DNA of 64,000 bases from Campylobacterales bacterium. Lineage in GTDB: Bacteria > Campylobacterota > Campylobacteria > Campylobacterales > Sulfurimonadaceae. Position numbers and translations under genes: made by a program. The notes under the pieces are model-generated. The model was not told the origin of the DNA. It did not search any database and worked only from the letters and a program-made list of their open reading frames with translations. This document shows, piece after piece, positions 45,722-56,689 of the stretch; positions within the stretch are counted from its first letter, which is position 1; each line of letters starts with the position of its first letter. Location: NCBI GenBank assembly GCA_016938735.1, contig JAFGUB010000026.1:1-64000 (forward strand), read 5' to 3'.

Positions 45722-47665
45722 ATGCATTACAGCGCAGAGTTTCAAAAACAGACTAAAACCCAATTTTCTCTTCTGTTGGCCATTTCCAATCTTGAAAATG
45801 AAGCGTTCTTTTGTCTTGGAGTGTCGGGTGCAATTGAGGCGTGTAACGATTCGGCACTAAAACTCTTTGAAGTCTCGAATTTGGCACAATTGCATGAGAA
45901 AGGCATTGATCTTTGGGACTATTTTGTCGATGAGAGTCCCTACTTCAAAGGAGCACGTGATCAGTGGATTGAAAAAGTGAGCACGCTGGGTGAGCAAAAA
46001 GTAAAGTTAAAGATACCACATGCGGCTTTGAAAATCTTTACCATCGATGTGCAACCAAGTCGTATTGACGGTTACATGTACTATCTTTTGGTGATGCGTG
46101 ATACGACGCTGCTGGACCGGGCCAGACAAGCGCAGAGCTATTTTGAAACCTTCAAGCAGAAGTTTTTGCACAGTATCTCGCATGAGTTTCGCACCCCCAT
46201 GAACGCCATTATCGGCTACGCCGATCTGCTTGAGCATACGAAACTCAATAGAGAGCAAAACGAATATCTCGATATGATCGAGAAGAGCACCTCTTCGATG
46301 ATGCAAAATATCGCCAATCTGTTGCAGCTCATGGAGATTGAGAACGGTTCCATGCAACTGGTGCATACGGTGTTCGATCCGCTTAAAGAGTTTGAGCAGC
46401 TTAGTGAAGAGTTTGGCGAATATGCGCAGGCCAAACGGATTCAGTTGATGTTTTTGATTGATCCGCATCTGCCCAAGAGCATCAATGCCGACAGTGGCAA
46501 AATCAAAACCGTTATGCGCGCTTTGATCGACAATGCGCTCAAATTTACCCTTGATGAGGGGAGCGTTTATGTCGAGGTGAAGCTGCGCTCAAGTGAAGAG
46601 AAGTGGGTAGAGATTGAGTGTGCGGTTACTGATAGCGGTCCGGGGATCGCACCGCAACGCCTTAATACGCTTTTGCGCCCCTTCGGTTCTGCGGTGGAGA
46701 ACCGTGAACGCGGCATCAACGGACTCGGAATCGGCTTGACGCTGTCGCACAAGATTTTGGGTCTGATGCAATCCAAACTCAGACTCAACAGTGAGTTGAA
46801 AAAAGGAAGCCGCTTTTCATTTGTCCTAAAAGTGCCCGTTGTGGAGGTCGGATCGTTTGAGTTTGTGCAGAATACGACGGCGGCGATCTGGGCAGAGGAG
46901 CCTAGAACGGCGGTGCAAGGAAAGCTCTTGCGCGCGTATCTTGAGCTTTTTGAGGTGAACACGGTTCAGATTGACGGTTTGGCGACACCAGAACTTGCAA
47001 AATTCACAATGCTTTTTATCATTACGGATCAAATCTCTCCTTCAAGACTGAAGATGCTGCGCAGCACGTTTGAGCATCTCAAGGTTATTCCTGTCTATGC
47101 GCCGGAGAATCGTCTCTTTTTTGAGACGAACGAAGAGCTCTATGACGCAACGGTGATGTTGCCGGTACTGCCGCACAGACTACACCGAACCCTTTCCGTG
47201 TTGTGGGGCAAAATGCCTAGGGAGTACCTCAAGCGGCTGCTCAAAACCCACAAAGAGAAGGTTTTTGAAAATGTCAGGATTCTGGTGGCCGAAGACAATC
47301 TTATCAACCTTAAGTTGATCGAAACCATATTGGCACATGAGCATTATGGTGTAGTGCTGGCCAAAAACGGTCAAGAAGCGGTTGATCATTATCTTAAAGA
47401 GCCCTTTGACATCGTGCTTATGGACATCGACATGCCGGTAATGGACGGTGTGACCGCCAATCGCTTGATCAAAGAGATCGATCGTCACGATAACCGACCC
47501 TACACGCCCGTCATTGCACTGACCGCCCATGCACTTTCTGGGGATAGAGAACGGATTTTGGGTGCTGGGCTCGATGCACACCTCTCCAAGCCGATCGATA
47601 AAGAGCTGCTACTGCATACCATCGAACGCTTTTTGGAGAAAAAAGAGCGTTTGGGCCAGCGATAG
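45722..47665 (+). CDS. Soluble hybrid histidine kinase with two receiver-like domains
   Basis: No membrane segment is visible. A PAS domain (about 20-125) precedes HisKA with His154 in SHEFRTPMNAI, and HATPase motifs IDNALKFT, DSGPGIA and GLGIGLTLS. A degenerate receiver-like domain (about 390-505) and a complete receiver (VAEDN, Asp568 in LMDIDMP, LTAHA, GLDAHLSKP) follow. 647 residues. It is the probable phosphodonor for the preceding receiver protein, by adjacency and shared architecture; this is inference. Confidence 0.88.
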   Translation: MHYSAEFQKQTKTQFSLLLAISNLENEAFFCLGVSGAIEACNDSALKLFEVSNLAQLHEKGIDLWDYFVDESPYFKGARDQWIEKVSTLGEQKVKLKIPHAALKIFTIDVQPSRIDGYMYYLLVMRDTTLLDRARQAQSYFETFKQKFLHSISHEFRTPMNAIIGYADLLEHTKLNREQNEYLDMIEKSTSSMMQNIANLLQLMEIENGSMQLVHTVFDPLKEFEQLSEEFGEYAQAKRIQLMFLIDPHLPKSINADSGKIKTVMRALIDNALKFTLDEGSVYVEVKLRSSEEKWVEIECAVTDSGPGIAPQRLNTLLRPFGSAVENRERGINGLGIGLTLSHKILGLMQSKLRLNSELKKGSRFSFVLKVPVVEVGSFEFVQNTTAAIWAEEPRTAVQGKLLRAYLELFEVNTVQIDGLATPELAKFTMLFIITDQISPSRLKMLRSTFEHLKVIPVYAPENRLFFETNEELYDATVMLPVLPHRLHRTLSVLWGKMPREYLKRLLKTHKEKVFENVRILVAEDNLINLKLIETILAHEHYGVVLAKNGQEAVDHYLKEPFDIVLMDIDMPVMDGVTANRLIKEIDRHDNRPYTPVIALTAHALSGDRERILGAGLDAHLSKPIDKELLLHTIERFLEKKERLGQR

Positions 47666-47693
47666 GGTTTCTTGTCTGTTTGACAATCCGCTT

Positions 47694-47699
47694 TATAAT
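47694..47699 (+). promoter_or_regulatory. Putative -10 element for the PEB4-like gene
   Basis: TATAAT in the gap after the kinase gene, 32 bases before the ATG at 47731. Confidence 0.45.
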
Positions 47700-47730
47700 G
47701 CCCGTCCCTAGAAACTACATAAGGATATTA

Positions 47731-48570
47731 ATGAAACTTGCACTTAGATCTTTGGCGGCTTCCGCGCTACTTGCCGCAATCGCTTCGGCTGCTCCCGTTG
47801 TCACAGTGAATAATACGGCTATTGATTCAGAAGAGATTAACCGTGTCTTGATGGAAGGTACGCAGGGACGCTTTAGCACCCTCCCTGAAGAGAAGCAGCA
47901 AGAGTTGCGCAACCGCATCATCGACGGTATGGTCTCGCAAGAGCTGATCTTTGAGGATGCCAAAAAGAGCGGTTTGATGAATACTCCTGAGTATAAGAGC
48001 GAACTTGCCGACGTGATGAGTCGTATCGAAAAGCAGCTTGCCGGTAAAGTGTGGCAGGAGAAGGAGCTTGAGAAAATCACCGTCAGCGAAGCCGAAATCA
48101 AAGAGTATTACAAGCAAAACAGCGCTGAGTTCGTTGAAAAAGAGAAGGTGCATGCACGTCATATTTTGGTGAAAACCGAAGATGAAGCCAAAGCGGTCAT
48201 CAATCGTCTAGGTACGCTCAAAGGCGATGCACTTAAAGAGAAATTTATGGAGATTGCTAAAGCAGAGTCAACATGTCCAAGTGCGCCTAAGGGTGGCGAT
48301 CTGGGTTATTTCGCCCAAGGACAGATGGTGCCTTCGTTCAATGACGCTGCTTTTGCAATGAAAAAAGCGACCATGACAACAGCTCCGGTTAAAAGCCAGT
48401 TTGGATACCACGTGATCTATCTCGAAGATAAACAAGAGGCCAAAACTCTAGGCTTTGATGAAGTCAAAGAGTTTATTGAGCAGCGCTTGAAAACACAGAA
48501 ATTCGAAACTCATTTGCGCGATAAAATGGAAGCGCTCAAAAAAGCTGCCAAAATCACCTACGCCAAATAG
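47731..48570 (+). CDS. Periplasmic peptidyl-prolyl isomerase/chaperone, PEB4-like (parvulin)
   Basis: A signal peptide (MKLALRSLAASALLAAIASA) is followed by a SurA-like helical N-terminal region and a parvulin domain at about 135-230 with VHARHILVKTEDEA, GGDLGYFAQGQMVPSF and SQFGYHVIYL. PEB4/Cj0596 of Campylobacter has the same layout and aids outer-membrane protein folding. 279 residues. In Campylobacter jejuni this gene is directly upstream of fba; here a PLP enzyme lies between and fba is inverted. Confidence 0.92.
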   Translation: MKLALRSLAASALLAAIASAAPVVTVNNTAIDSEEINRVLMEGTQGRFSTLPEEKQQELRNRIIDGMVSQELIFEDAKKSGLMNTPEYKSELADVMSRIEKQLAGKVWQEKELEKITVSEAEIKEYYKQNSAEFVEKEKVHARHILVKTEDEAKAVINRLGTLKGDALKEKFMEIAKAESTCPSAPKGGDLGYFAQGQMVPSFNDAAFAMKKATMTTAPVKSQFGYHVIYLEDKQEAKTLGFDEVKEFIEQRLKTQKFETHLRDKMEALKKAAKITYAK

Positions 48571-48575
48571 AGCGT

Positions 48576-49444
48576 ATGCTCCCCTCTGCCGTCACGCACT
48601 TGCGTCTGGACGGCAGACTCTTTTATATCAAACGCGACGATCTCATCGATCCGCTGCTCAGCGGCAATAAATTTCGAAAACTCTTCACTCTTATCCAATC
48701 TCCCCTTGAACACATTCATACGGTCATCTCTTACGGCGGTATTCAATCGAATGCGATGCTTTCAATGGCTGCTTTGGCACATCAAAAAGGGTGGCGCTTT
48801 GATTATTACACAAAGAGAGCACCTGCACATGTAAAGCAGATGCCAGAGGGCAATTTAAAAGCTGCACTTGAGCTTGGCATGTGTCTACACGAGATTGATC
48901 ATGGTGCTTATGAAGCTACGGTCAGAGCACTATTTAGCCGCATCAATCCGCATGAGTTGCTGCTTCCTCAAGGCGGATCAGACCCAATGGCAGAGCGTGG
49001 GATGGCGATTTTGGCTGATGAGATCAAAGAGTGGCAGCGTGAAGAGGGGATTGACAAGCTAAGCGTCGCCATTCCCTCCGGTACCGGAGCGTCGGCTTAT
49101 TTTCTTGCCAAGCATCTTGATCTACCTGTGCTGACAACCCCGCTCATCGGCGACGCGGTCTACCTTAGAGCGCAAATGGACGCATTAGGGCCGCCTTGTG
49201 CGAACCTTCATCTCATCGAGACGAAACAGCGCTATCGATTCGGTACACCCTATCAAGCTTTTTTATCGGTTCATCAAACGTTACGAGAGACTGGAGTGGT
49301 GTTTGATCTGCTCTACGCACCGAAGATGTGGTTGGCTTTATTGGAGCATCTATCGCAGATTGACGGAGAGATTATGTATATTCACTCAGGCGGGGTGTAC
49401 GGCAACGCTACCATGATGGAGCGTTACATGTACGCGAAGATGGT

Positions 49445-49448
<4 letters not shown>
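48576..49448 (+). CDS. PLP-dependent enzyme, ACC deaminase/D-cysteine desulfhydrase family
   Basis: The fold-type II PLP pattern is visible: YIKRDDLIDPLLSGNKFRKL with the PLP Lys in SGNKFRK, YGGIQSNAM and PSGTGASAYF for phosphate binding. The family includes 1-aminocyclopropane-1-carboxylate deaminase and D-cysteine desulfhydrase; most bacterial members act on D-cysteine-like substrates, but I cannot assign the substrate here. 290 residues is slightly short for the family. It starts five bases after the PEB4-like stop and converges with fba (4-bp overlap). Confidence 0.8.
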
Positions 49449-50524
<1,076 letters not shown>

Positions 50525-50697
50525 GACACCATCCTCAAAATAAAATGTGACGTGATTATAAGATGAGCGCGATTAGGTTTTGATTACGTCGCACCAAATA
50601 GAGCACTTGCATGGTAGAATAAGGCATGCTTGCGTGGTGGAGAATTACGCTAGAATAGTGAAAAGACCAAAGTAAACAAATTGAGAAGGGGTTTTAA

Positions 50698-52284
50698 ATG
50701 TTTAGAACCGTCAAGGCCCGCATTATCGCGTCGGCGTTAATTATGAGCATCTTCGGAGTAGTCGGTATTAATTACTATCTCTCTTCGACCTTTCATGAGC
50801 TCTCCAATAAAACAGCCAAAGATTCGCTTTCGATGTTGAGTGAATCGATTTTTCAAACACTTAGGCTGAGTATGTTTGCCGGAGATGCGGCCGTAGTAAT
50901 GCGTACGGTTGATGATGCGCGTAAAATCGAGGGGATCGATTCGCTGCAGGTGCTTAAATCATCTTCGGTGATCGAGCTCTTCGCACCGCAAGAACGTTTC
51001 ACCGAAGATCCGCTCATTCGTCGTATTTTTGAGACCAAGCAGGAGTCGTTGATCGAGAGCAGTGAACCCAAACACGTAGTGCGTCTTTTGCGTCCGCTTT
51101 TGGCGACACAGGAGTGCCTGGTGTGTCATGCCAACGTCACCCAAGGTGACGTACTTGGAGTGATGGATATGGTGATATCGCTTGAAGAGAACGACGCCGC
51201 TATCGCTTCGACGCAGACAACGTTTCTGTTGATGCTCATTGTTGCGATGGTGCTTTTTATGGTCATAGGCAGCCTCTTCTTTTCAAAAGAAATTTTGACA
51301 CCGCTAGAGGAGCTAAGAATCCGTATCGGTGGGCTTGTAGACGGTGACAAAGATTTGACCAAACGACTCGATACCAGCCGTAAAAATGAGTTTGCCGATG
51401 CGGCTGAGGCGGTCAATCAATTTGTAGCTATGGTACAAGAGACGGTCAATGAGGTGAAAAAGCTGGGGACACAAAACGAGAAGATTGCATCGGATATCAC
51501 CAAATCAAGTCAGCACATCAGCAAAAGTATCGATCAAGAGCGTCAAATCGTCTCTGAAACAACCAGTCGGGCTTCTTCGATTCATGCTATATTGAATGAG
51601 ACATTGCGCATTACGCAGCAGACCCAGCAAAATGTTAGTGTTGCTACATCAGATTTGGATGAGGCTAAAAATTCGTTGGTTGTGCTCATCGAAGACGTTA
51701 ACGGTTACATCCAGACGGAACAGCATCTATCTGAGCAGTTACTGCATCTGCGCAGTGATGCTGATCAGGTACGTAATGTTTTAAGTGTGATCAAAGATAT
51801 TGCCGATCAGACCAATCTGCTTGCACTCAATGCTGCGATTGAGGCGGCGCGCGCGGGTGAGCACGGTCGGGGATTTGCGGTGGTGGCCGATGAAGTACGA
51901 AAGCTTGCCGAACGTACCTCAAAAAGTCTTGTCGAGATAGAGATTAGTGTCAATACAATCGTACAATCAATCAATGATGTTAGTGATCAGATGGGTGAAA
52001 ATGCGAAGCACATGGAGCGCTTAAGTTCGGTTACCTCTGATGTGGAAGACAAAATCGGTACTACGGCCCGTGCGATGTATCAGTCACGTGATGTGGCGGA
52101 AGCCTCACTCAAAGATACTCAACAGGTGGTTAAGCACACAGAGTGGATCGTTGATCGGATCTCTCAAATCAATGAACACTCACACTCTAATCAGCAACGT
52201 GTCGAAGCAATTGATTCCGATCTTAACCGTCTGCTTGACGTCGCTAAGTCGCTTCAGGCGAGAATCAATGAATTCAAAAGTTAG
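50698..52284 (+). CDS. Methyl-accepting chemotaxis protein with a periplasmic haem c motif
   Basis: A membrane helix (about 8-27) leads into a periplasmic domain (about 30-175) that carries C140-LVC-H144, a C-x2-C-H haem c attachment site. The second membrane helix (about 177-200), HAMP region (about 201-255) and a signalling domain with the conserved tip [40 protein letters not shown] follow as separate recognisable parts. Sensing of redox state or a gas is a reasonable inference, as in Geobacter haem-containing chemoreceptors. 528 residues. Confidence 0.9.
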   Translation: MFRTVKARIIASALIMSIFGVVGINYYLSSTFHELSNKTAKDSLSMLSESIFQTLRLSMFAGDAAVVMRTVDDARKIEGIDSLQVLKSSSVIELFAPQERFTEDPLIRRIFETKQESLIESSEPKHVVRLLRPLLATQECLVCHANVTQGDVLGVMDMVISLEENDAAIASTQTTFLLMLIVAMVLFMVIGSLFFSKEILTPLEELRIRIGGLVDGDKDLTKRLDTSRKNEFADAAEAVNQFVAMVQETVNEVKKLGTQNEKIASDITKSSQHISKSIDQERQIVSETTSRASSIHAILNETLRITQQTQQNVSVATSDLDEAKNSLVVLIEDVNGYIQTEQHLSEQLLHLRSDADQVRNVLSVIKDIADQTNLLALNAAIEAARAGEHGRGFAVVADEVRKLAERTSKSLVEIEISVNTIVQSINDVSDQMGENAKHMERLSSVTSDVEDKIGTTARAMYQSRDVAEASLKDTQQVVKHTEWIVDRISQINEHSHSNQQRVEAIDSDLNRLLDVAKSLQARINEFKS

Positions 52285-52588
52285 GCTGGTGCATATGTAC
52301 AGCAAGCCATTGGGCGTTTGCTGAGGAGCACAGTACGCGATGTCGTTGATGCGCGGCAATCAACATATAGCTACCTGCATGTAAATGCATCATTTGTGCT
52401 CCAATCTCTAGGGTCGCTTCTCCTTGAAGCAGCAATACCCACTCATCATGTTCCTGATCGTACCATTCACCCGCATGAGAGAGTCTGGATTGAATGTATT
52501 CGATGTGGAGCATCTTGTTTTGAAAGAGTGTTGTAAAGTGCTCTGTCTCCTCTTCGAGGCTTATTTGGTCGTCAAAAATATTCTGCAA
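52274..52588 (-). CDS. Cupin-domain protein
   Basis: This small single-domain cupin (104 residues) has [17 protein letters not shown] as the first cupin motif and [10 protein letters not shown] with the second set of possible metal His. Such short cupins bind metals, but their substrates are usually unknown. It converges with the chemoreceptor gene (11-bp overlap) and is divergent from aroK. Confidence 0.75.
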   Translation of the reverse strand: MQNIFDDQISLEEETEHFTTLFQNKMLHIEYIQSRLSHAGEWYDQEHDEWVLLLQGEATLEIGAQMMHLHAGSYMLIAAHQRHRVLCSSANAQWLAVHMHQPNF

Positions 52589-52640
52589 TGGCTCCTCCTG
52601 CTGCGCTATTTTATTATGTTTTAAATGTTAAGATGCGCGC

Positions 52641-53153
52641 ATGAAAAACAAAAATATTGTATTGATCGGTTTTATGGGTGTCGGTAAGGGCACAACGGCG
52701 AGAGAGATTGTCAAGCATTCAGAGATGATTTCTATTGATACGGACGACTTGATCGAGAGTATGGAAAATCGGAAGATCAAAAAGATATTTGAGGATGAGG
52801 GCGAAGCTTATTTTCGGGCGTTAGAACAGCGCGTAGCACACTGGATCCAAAAGAGTGTGACCCACACACTCATCTCCACAGGTGGTGGCTTTTACAAAGT
52901 TGAGAATATCAACAAAGTGGGTACGGTAGTTTTGCTCCATGCTTCATTCGATGCGATTCTTGAGCGGATCAAAGCCCATCCTAATGCTGAGCGTAAGCTG
53001 AAAAAGCGCCCATTGCTGCACGATCTTGACAAGGCTCGCAAGCTCTATGAAGTACGTGAAGCTGCTTACCGTAAAGTAGCCGATTTTGTTATTGATGTAG
53101 AAGAGAAAAGCCCTACAGAGGTGGCGCTTGAAATTTTAGAAAAGGTGAAGTAG
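52641..53153 (+). CDS. aroK: Shikimate kinase
   Basis: AroK phosphorylates shikimate in aromatic amino-acid synthesis. The P-loop GFMGVGKGTTA has Gly where Ser is usual before the Thr. The substrate motifs DTDDLIES, F-x-R-x-x-E (FRALEQ), STGGGF and the LID Arg segment KKRPLL are present. 170 residues is normal. It is two bases before the thioredoxin-like gene and probably co-transcribed with it and hisD. Confidence 0.94.
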   Translation: MKNKNIVLIGFMGVGKGTTAREIVKHSEMISIDTDDLIESMENRKIKKIFEDEGEAYFRALEQRVAHWIQKSVTHTLISTGGGFYKVENINKVGTVVLLHASFDAILERIKAHPNAERKLKKRPLLHDLDKARKLYEVREAAYRKVADFVIDVEEKSPTEVALEILEKVK

Positions 53154-53155
53154 CC

Positions 53156-53554
53156 ATGCTTAGGATACTGTGGTTAGCCATTGTTGTGACGCTTATGGTA
53201 CATGCTGAAGGTGTTGTGTGGGAAAAGAGCATTAGTTTGGCAGTTGAAAAAGGTAAGAAAAGTGGAAAACCGGTGATGATTTTAGTGAGCAAAGACGGAT
53301 GCCGATGGTGCGATCATCTGCGCGAGAATACGCTGCGCGATCCAGCAGTCGTTAAAGAACTCAATAGCCATTTTGTCAGTGTCGAAGCCTTTACCAACCG
53401 CGGTGAAGTGCCGCCAGAACTGATAACACCGGGAACTCCGGGAACTTGGTTTGTTAAAGATGGAGAGCCGATGTTTCAACCGCTAATGGGCGCCTTGCCT
53501 GTAGAACCCTATTTGGAAGCCTTGGGCGTTGTGCTCAAAACATACAAGCAGTGA
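53156..53554 (+). CDS. Periplasmic thioredoxin-like protein
   Basis: A signal peptide (MLRILWLAIVVTLMVHA) is followed by a thioredoxin-like fold with the C-x-x-C site CRWC at about residues 42-45 and the cis-Pro region TPGTWFV. The 132-residue size fits the DUF255/SoxW-like thioredoxin group. It could reduce periplasmic cysteines or haem-binding sites; the partner is unknown. It lies between aroK and hisD. Confidence 0.8.
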   Translation: MLRILWLAIVVTLMVHAEGVVWEKSISLAVEKGKKSGKPVMILVSKDGCRWCDHLRENTLRDPAVVKELNSHFVSVEAFTNRGEVPPELITPGTPGTWFVKDGEPMFQPLMGALPVEPYLEALGVVLKTYKQ

Positions 53555-53566
53555 GTTTTTAAAGTC

Positions 53567-53576
53567 TTACATGTAA
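53567..53576. repeat. TTACATGTAA palindrome overlapping the hisD ribosome site
   Basis: Exact intergenic copy whose last bases run into AAGGA, the probable Shine-Dalgarno sequence of hisD (53575-53579). Confidence 0.9.
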
Positions 53577-53585
53577 GGATAGTAC

Positions 53586-54878
53586 GTGATACACATACAT
53601 ACGAGCGCGAGCGATTTTCAGAGCCGATTTCAAGAGTTACTTGGGCGCGGGGCAATGGATATCGAACGGGTAACGGGAATTGTCGGCACCATAATCGCAG
53701 AGATCCAAAAAGATCGAAATGCGGCTTTGAAGCACCACATAGCGAAGTTCGACCGATGGGAGCCAAAAGAGGATTGTGAGCTGATGATTGATCCTGCCGA
53801 AATGAAAAAGGCGTATGAAGAGCTGGATGCACCTTTGCGCGATGCGTTGCATCTGGCACACCGACGTATTTGGGATTATCATGAAAAACAGATGCCGCGC
53901 AGCTGGTTTGATACGGAGTCAAACGGTACTATTTTAGGTCAAAAAGTGACACCGGTGGAGCGCGCCGGATTATACATTCCAGGAGGCAAGGCAGCTTATC
54001 CAAGTTCTCTATTGATGAATGTGATTCCGGCGCAAGTGGCGGGTGTAGCAGAGATCGTTGTGTGTACGCCGACACCCGACAATGAACCCAACAGCCTTCT
54101 GCTCGCGGCGTGCCACCTCTGCGGCGTCACTAAAGTATTCAAAGTGGGCGGAGCCAGTGCTATCGCAGCGATGGCGTACGGAACGGAGACGATTCCAAAG
54201 GTTGATGTCATTACCGGCCCCGGCAATATTTTTGTGGCTACGGCTAAAAAGATGGTTTTTGGTGACGTGCATATCGATATGATTGCAGGTCCGAGTGAAA
54301 TCGGTATCTTGGCCGACGAAACGGCCAATCCTTCACATGTGGCCATCGACATGCTTTCGCAAGCCGAACATGACGAGATGGCCAGTTCGATCTTGATCAC
54401 ACCGTCAGGACTTTTGGCTGAAGCAGTTTCGGATGAAATTGAGCGGTGGCTTCAGCGCCTGCCACGTGAGGCGATTGCACGAAAATCTATTGCTGATCGC
54501 GGTGCGATGATCATCACCCGAGATATGGAAGAAGCACTCAATTTGATGAATGAGATTGCACCGGAGCATTTAGAGGTGTTGACGCTTAATCCATGGGGTC
54601 TGCTGCCTTTGATCAAACACGCCGGAGCGATCTTTTTGGGACCTGACACTCCCGAAGCGATCGGCGACTATGTTGCGGGACCCAATCATACCCTTCCTAC
54701 CGGTGGGACGGCACGATTTTACTCACCGCTCGGCGTGGAGAACTTTCTGAAAAAATCATCCGTTATCGCTTTTTCCAATAAAGCGATTAACGAGATCGGC
54801 GAAGCGTGCGCACTGATTGCCCACACTGAAGGATTGACGGCGCATGAGCACTCCGTGCGTGTGCGTATGAAATCGTAA
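53586..54878 (+). CDS. hisD: Histidinol dehydrogenase
   Basis: HisD performs the last two oxidations of histidine synthesis. Signatures are VERAGLYIPGGKAAYPSS, ITGPGNIFVATAKK, IDMIAGPSEIGILAD, the zinc and catalytic segment QAEHDE, APEHLEVL and GPNHTLPTGGTARF. 430 residues is normal. The GTG at 53586 has AAGGA six bases upstream. It is the only his gene in the window. Confidence 0.96.
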   Translation: MIHIHTSASDFQSRFQELLGRGAMDIERVTGIVGTIIAEIQKDRNAALKHHIAKFDRWEPKEDCELMIDPAEMKKAYEELDAPLRDALHLAHRRIWDYHEKQMPRSWFDTESNGTILGQKVTPVERAGLYIPGGKAAYPSSLLMNVIPAQVAGVAEIVVCTPTPDNEPNSLLLAACHLCGVTKVFKVGGASAIAAMAYGTETIPKVDVITGPGNIFVATAKKMVFGDVHIDMIAGPSEIGILADETANPSHVAIDMLSQAEHDEMASSILITPSGLLAEAVSDEIERWLQRLPREAIARKSIADRGAMIITRDMEEALNLMNEIAPEHLEVLTLNPWGLLPLIKHAGAIFLGPDTPEAIGDYVAGPNHTLPTGGTARFYSPLGVENFLKKSSVIAFSNKAINEIGEACALIAHTEGLTAHEHSVRVRMKS

Positions 54879-54902
54879 TTTCTTATAAAATAAACAACCT
54901 CT

Positions 54903-54950
54903 ATCCTGCATAAAAATTTATCTTAAATATAGTTTTTAGTAATGCAGGAT
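54903..54950. terminator. Large inverted repeat after hisD
   Basis: ATCCTGCAT (54903-54911) and ATGCAGGAT (54942-54950) are perfect complements around a 30-base AT-rich loop that can pair further (AAAAA with TTTTT). A T-rich tract follows, so it may terminate hisD transcription, but the loop is unusually large. From here to 55080 I see no gene. Confidence 0.4.
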
Positions 54951-55091
54951 GAGCCTCTTTCCTTTTTTACACACCCCTTGGAACCAGTGATAGAAATATA
55001 ATTTTTTTTAGTTTGCGTTAATACTCTTTTGGCTAACATCTGCTGAGTTAAGGTGCTCTAAAACGCCTAGTTTAGGGCATCTTCTGAAGAT

Positions 55092-55110
55092 TATAATGCT
55101 CTATTATAAT
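55092..55110 (+). promoter_or_regulatory. Two candidate -10 elements for the molybdoenzyme operon
   Basis: TATAAT occurs at 55092-55097 and again at 55105-55110, 23-36 bases before the ATG at 55133. AAGGAGAG at 55122-55129 is the ribosome site. Confidence 0.45.
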
Positions 55111-55132
55111 TCAGTCATATCAAGGAGAGTTT

Positions 55133-55774
55133 ATGCAATTGGGTTTCCTCGTTGACCTGCATCTCTGTATGGGATGTAAGGGGTGCGAAATCGCGTGCAA
55201 GGTGGAGAACGAAGTTCCTCTGAGCACTTAGCGTCTTCGCGTAAAGTATGTTGATGTGGGAACGTTTCCCGAAACCAAGCGAACCTTTACGCCGCTTCGC
55301 TGTAACCACTGCCAAAATGCACCGTGCGAGCGCATCTGTCCGGTCAGTGCGCTGCACTACATCGAAAATGGAATCGTCAACATCGACAAAGAGCGCTGTA
55401 TCGGTTGTGCGGGTTGTGTGATGGCCTGCCCTTACGGAGCCATTTATATCGATCCTGAGACCAATACCGCTGATAAATGTACCTATTGCGCCCACCGTAT
55501 TGCCAGTGCCATGATGCCCTCTTGCGTAGTGGCTTGTCCGGTTGAAGCGAATATTTTTGGCGATCTCGATGATCCGACCTCAAACATCAGTAAGTATATA
55601 CAGTCGTATCAAGGCGGTGTGCAAGTGCGAAAACCTGAGAAGGGAACCAATCCGCATCACTTCTATGTCGGCGGCGGTAACGTGACGCTCAATCCACTGG
55701 CATCACACCGCGCAGAGGGCCATTCGCTCTTCAATAAACTTACCAGCAAGATGCCGATCGGAGGACACCACTAA
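55133..55774 (+). CDS. Molybdoenzyme Fe-S electron-transfer subunit, interrupted by one in-frame amber codon
   Basis: This is the DmsB/PsrB-like subunit with four [4Fe-4S] clusters that passes electrons between the catalytic and membrane subunits. From the ATG at 55133 the first cluster motif CMGCKGCEIAC is present, but codon 33 is TAG (55229-55231), at a position where family members have Trp or Tyr. After it the frame is intact to 55774, with CNHCQNAPCERICP, CIGCAGCVMACP and CTYC...SCVVACP. A GTG at 55256 could start a shortened product lacking the first cluster. Point mutation, sequencing error or read-through are all possible. The strong ribosome site at 55122 argues that the full frame was functional recently. 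Confidence 0.8.
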
Positions 55775-56676
55775 TGGTACATGAAACACTATCGGCTACC
55801 AATGCCGTTGTTACACTTGACGTGGGGCTACCGGGGATCGTGTGGCCTTGGTTGGTCACCATCAATATGTGGGCTAAGAGTATCGGAACGGGCGTGATTT
55901 TCATGCTCTTTTTTCTGTTGAGAAAATATCCTCACGACGCCCGCGATCTACGCTTCCCGACAACGGTCGTTTCAATCGTATTCATCCACATCTTTTTGCT
56001 TTTCACGCTCGCGGATCTGCATCAGCCCTTTAGAATGTGGCACATCTTTTTCTATCCGCACTGGACTTCGGCTATTACCGTGGGCGCATGGATGGCGACA
56101 CTCTTTGTCGGCTTACTCTTTTTGCTCGCGTTTTTCAGTTTCATCAAAAAAGACAATGCGGCGTTTGATCGTTTGTTGATGTGGGTCACTATTTTGGCTA
56201 TTCCGGTAACGCTCTATACTGCCGGTTTGATGTCACAATGTACAGCGCGTGAATTGTGGCAGATGCCCACGGAGTCGGCTCAAATGATGCTTGCTGCGCT
56301 GCTTGCCGGTTCCGCTACCATGATTTTGCTTGGCGGTAAACAGCTCTCTTTTGAAGCCAAGAGCACGTTGGGGGTAGTTTTGGGGCTGAGTGCACTTTTT
56401 GCCTTCATCCTCTATATGGCCGAGTTGATTTTTGGTCCGATGAAAGCTGAAGAGGTTGGTGCAGTTTTAGCGTATATCAAAGGTGACGGCGAGTACGCGA
56501 CGCTCTTTTGGGTCGGACAATGGGTTGCCTATTTGTTGCCGATGTTGTTTGTGATGCTTAGTCGGGTTGGTAAATCCGAGAGTATTCTAAAGCTGGCAGC
56601 ATTGTTGGCGCTTGCCGGTCTTTGGGTAGTCAAGCATGTGTGGCTGATGATTCCTCAGCTACTACCAATGAGTTAA
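55774..56676 (+). CDS. NrfD/PsrC-type membrane subunit
   Basis: This polytopic protein of 300 residues has about eight hydrophobic segments and belongs to the NrfD/PsrC family that exchanges electrons with the quinone pool. The segment LHQPFRMWHIFFYPHWTSAITVGAW is the well-conserved region between the second and third helices. It overlaps the Fe-S subunit stop by one base (TAATG). It lacks haem-binding His pairs, as normal for NrfD. Confidence 0.88.
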   Translation: MVHETLSATNAVVTLDVGLPGIVWPWLVTINMWAKSIGTGVIFMLFFLLRKYPHDARDLRFPTTVVSIVFIHIFLLFTLADLHQPFRMWHIFFYPHWTSAITVGAWMATLFVGLLFLLAFFSFIKKDNAAFDRLLMWVTILAIPVTLYTAGLMSQCTARELWQMPTESAQMMLAALLAGSATMILLGGKQLSFEAKSTLGVVLGLSALFAFILYMAELIFGPMKAEEVGAVLAYIKGDGEYATLFWVGQWVAYLLPMLFVMLSRVGKSESILKLAALLALAGLWVVKHVWLMIPQLLPMS

Positions 56677-56689
56677 GGAAAGGGTTTTT

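Noticed and set aside
45110-45763. Minus-strand open frame over the receiver region (217 codons)
   Set aside because: It lies opposite an intact receiver domain with all key residues; composition is that of a shadow frame.
55229-55231. Amber codon read as pyrrolysine
   Set aside because: Pyrrolysine needs dedicated tRNA and synthetase genes found in methanogens and few bacteria; nothing here supports it. A mutation or sequence error is simpler.
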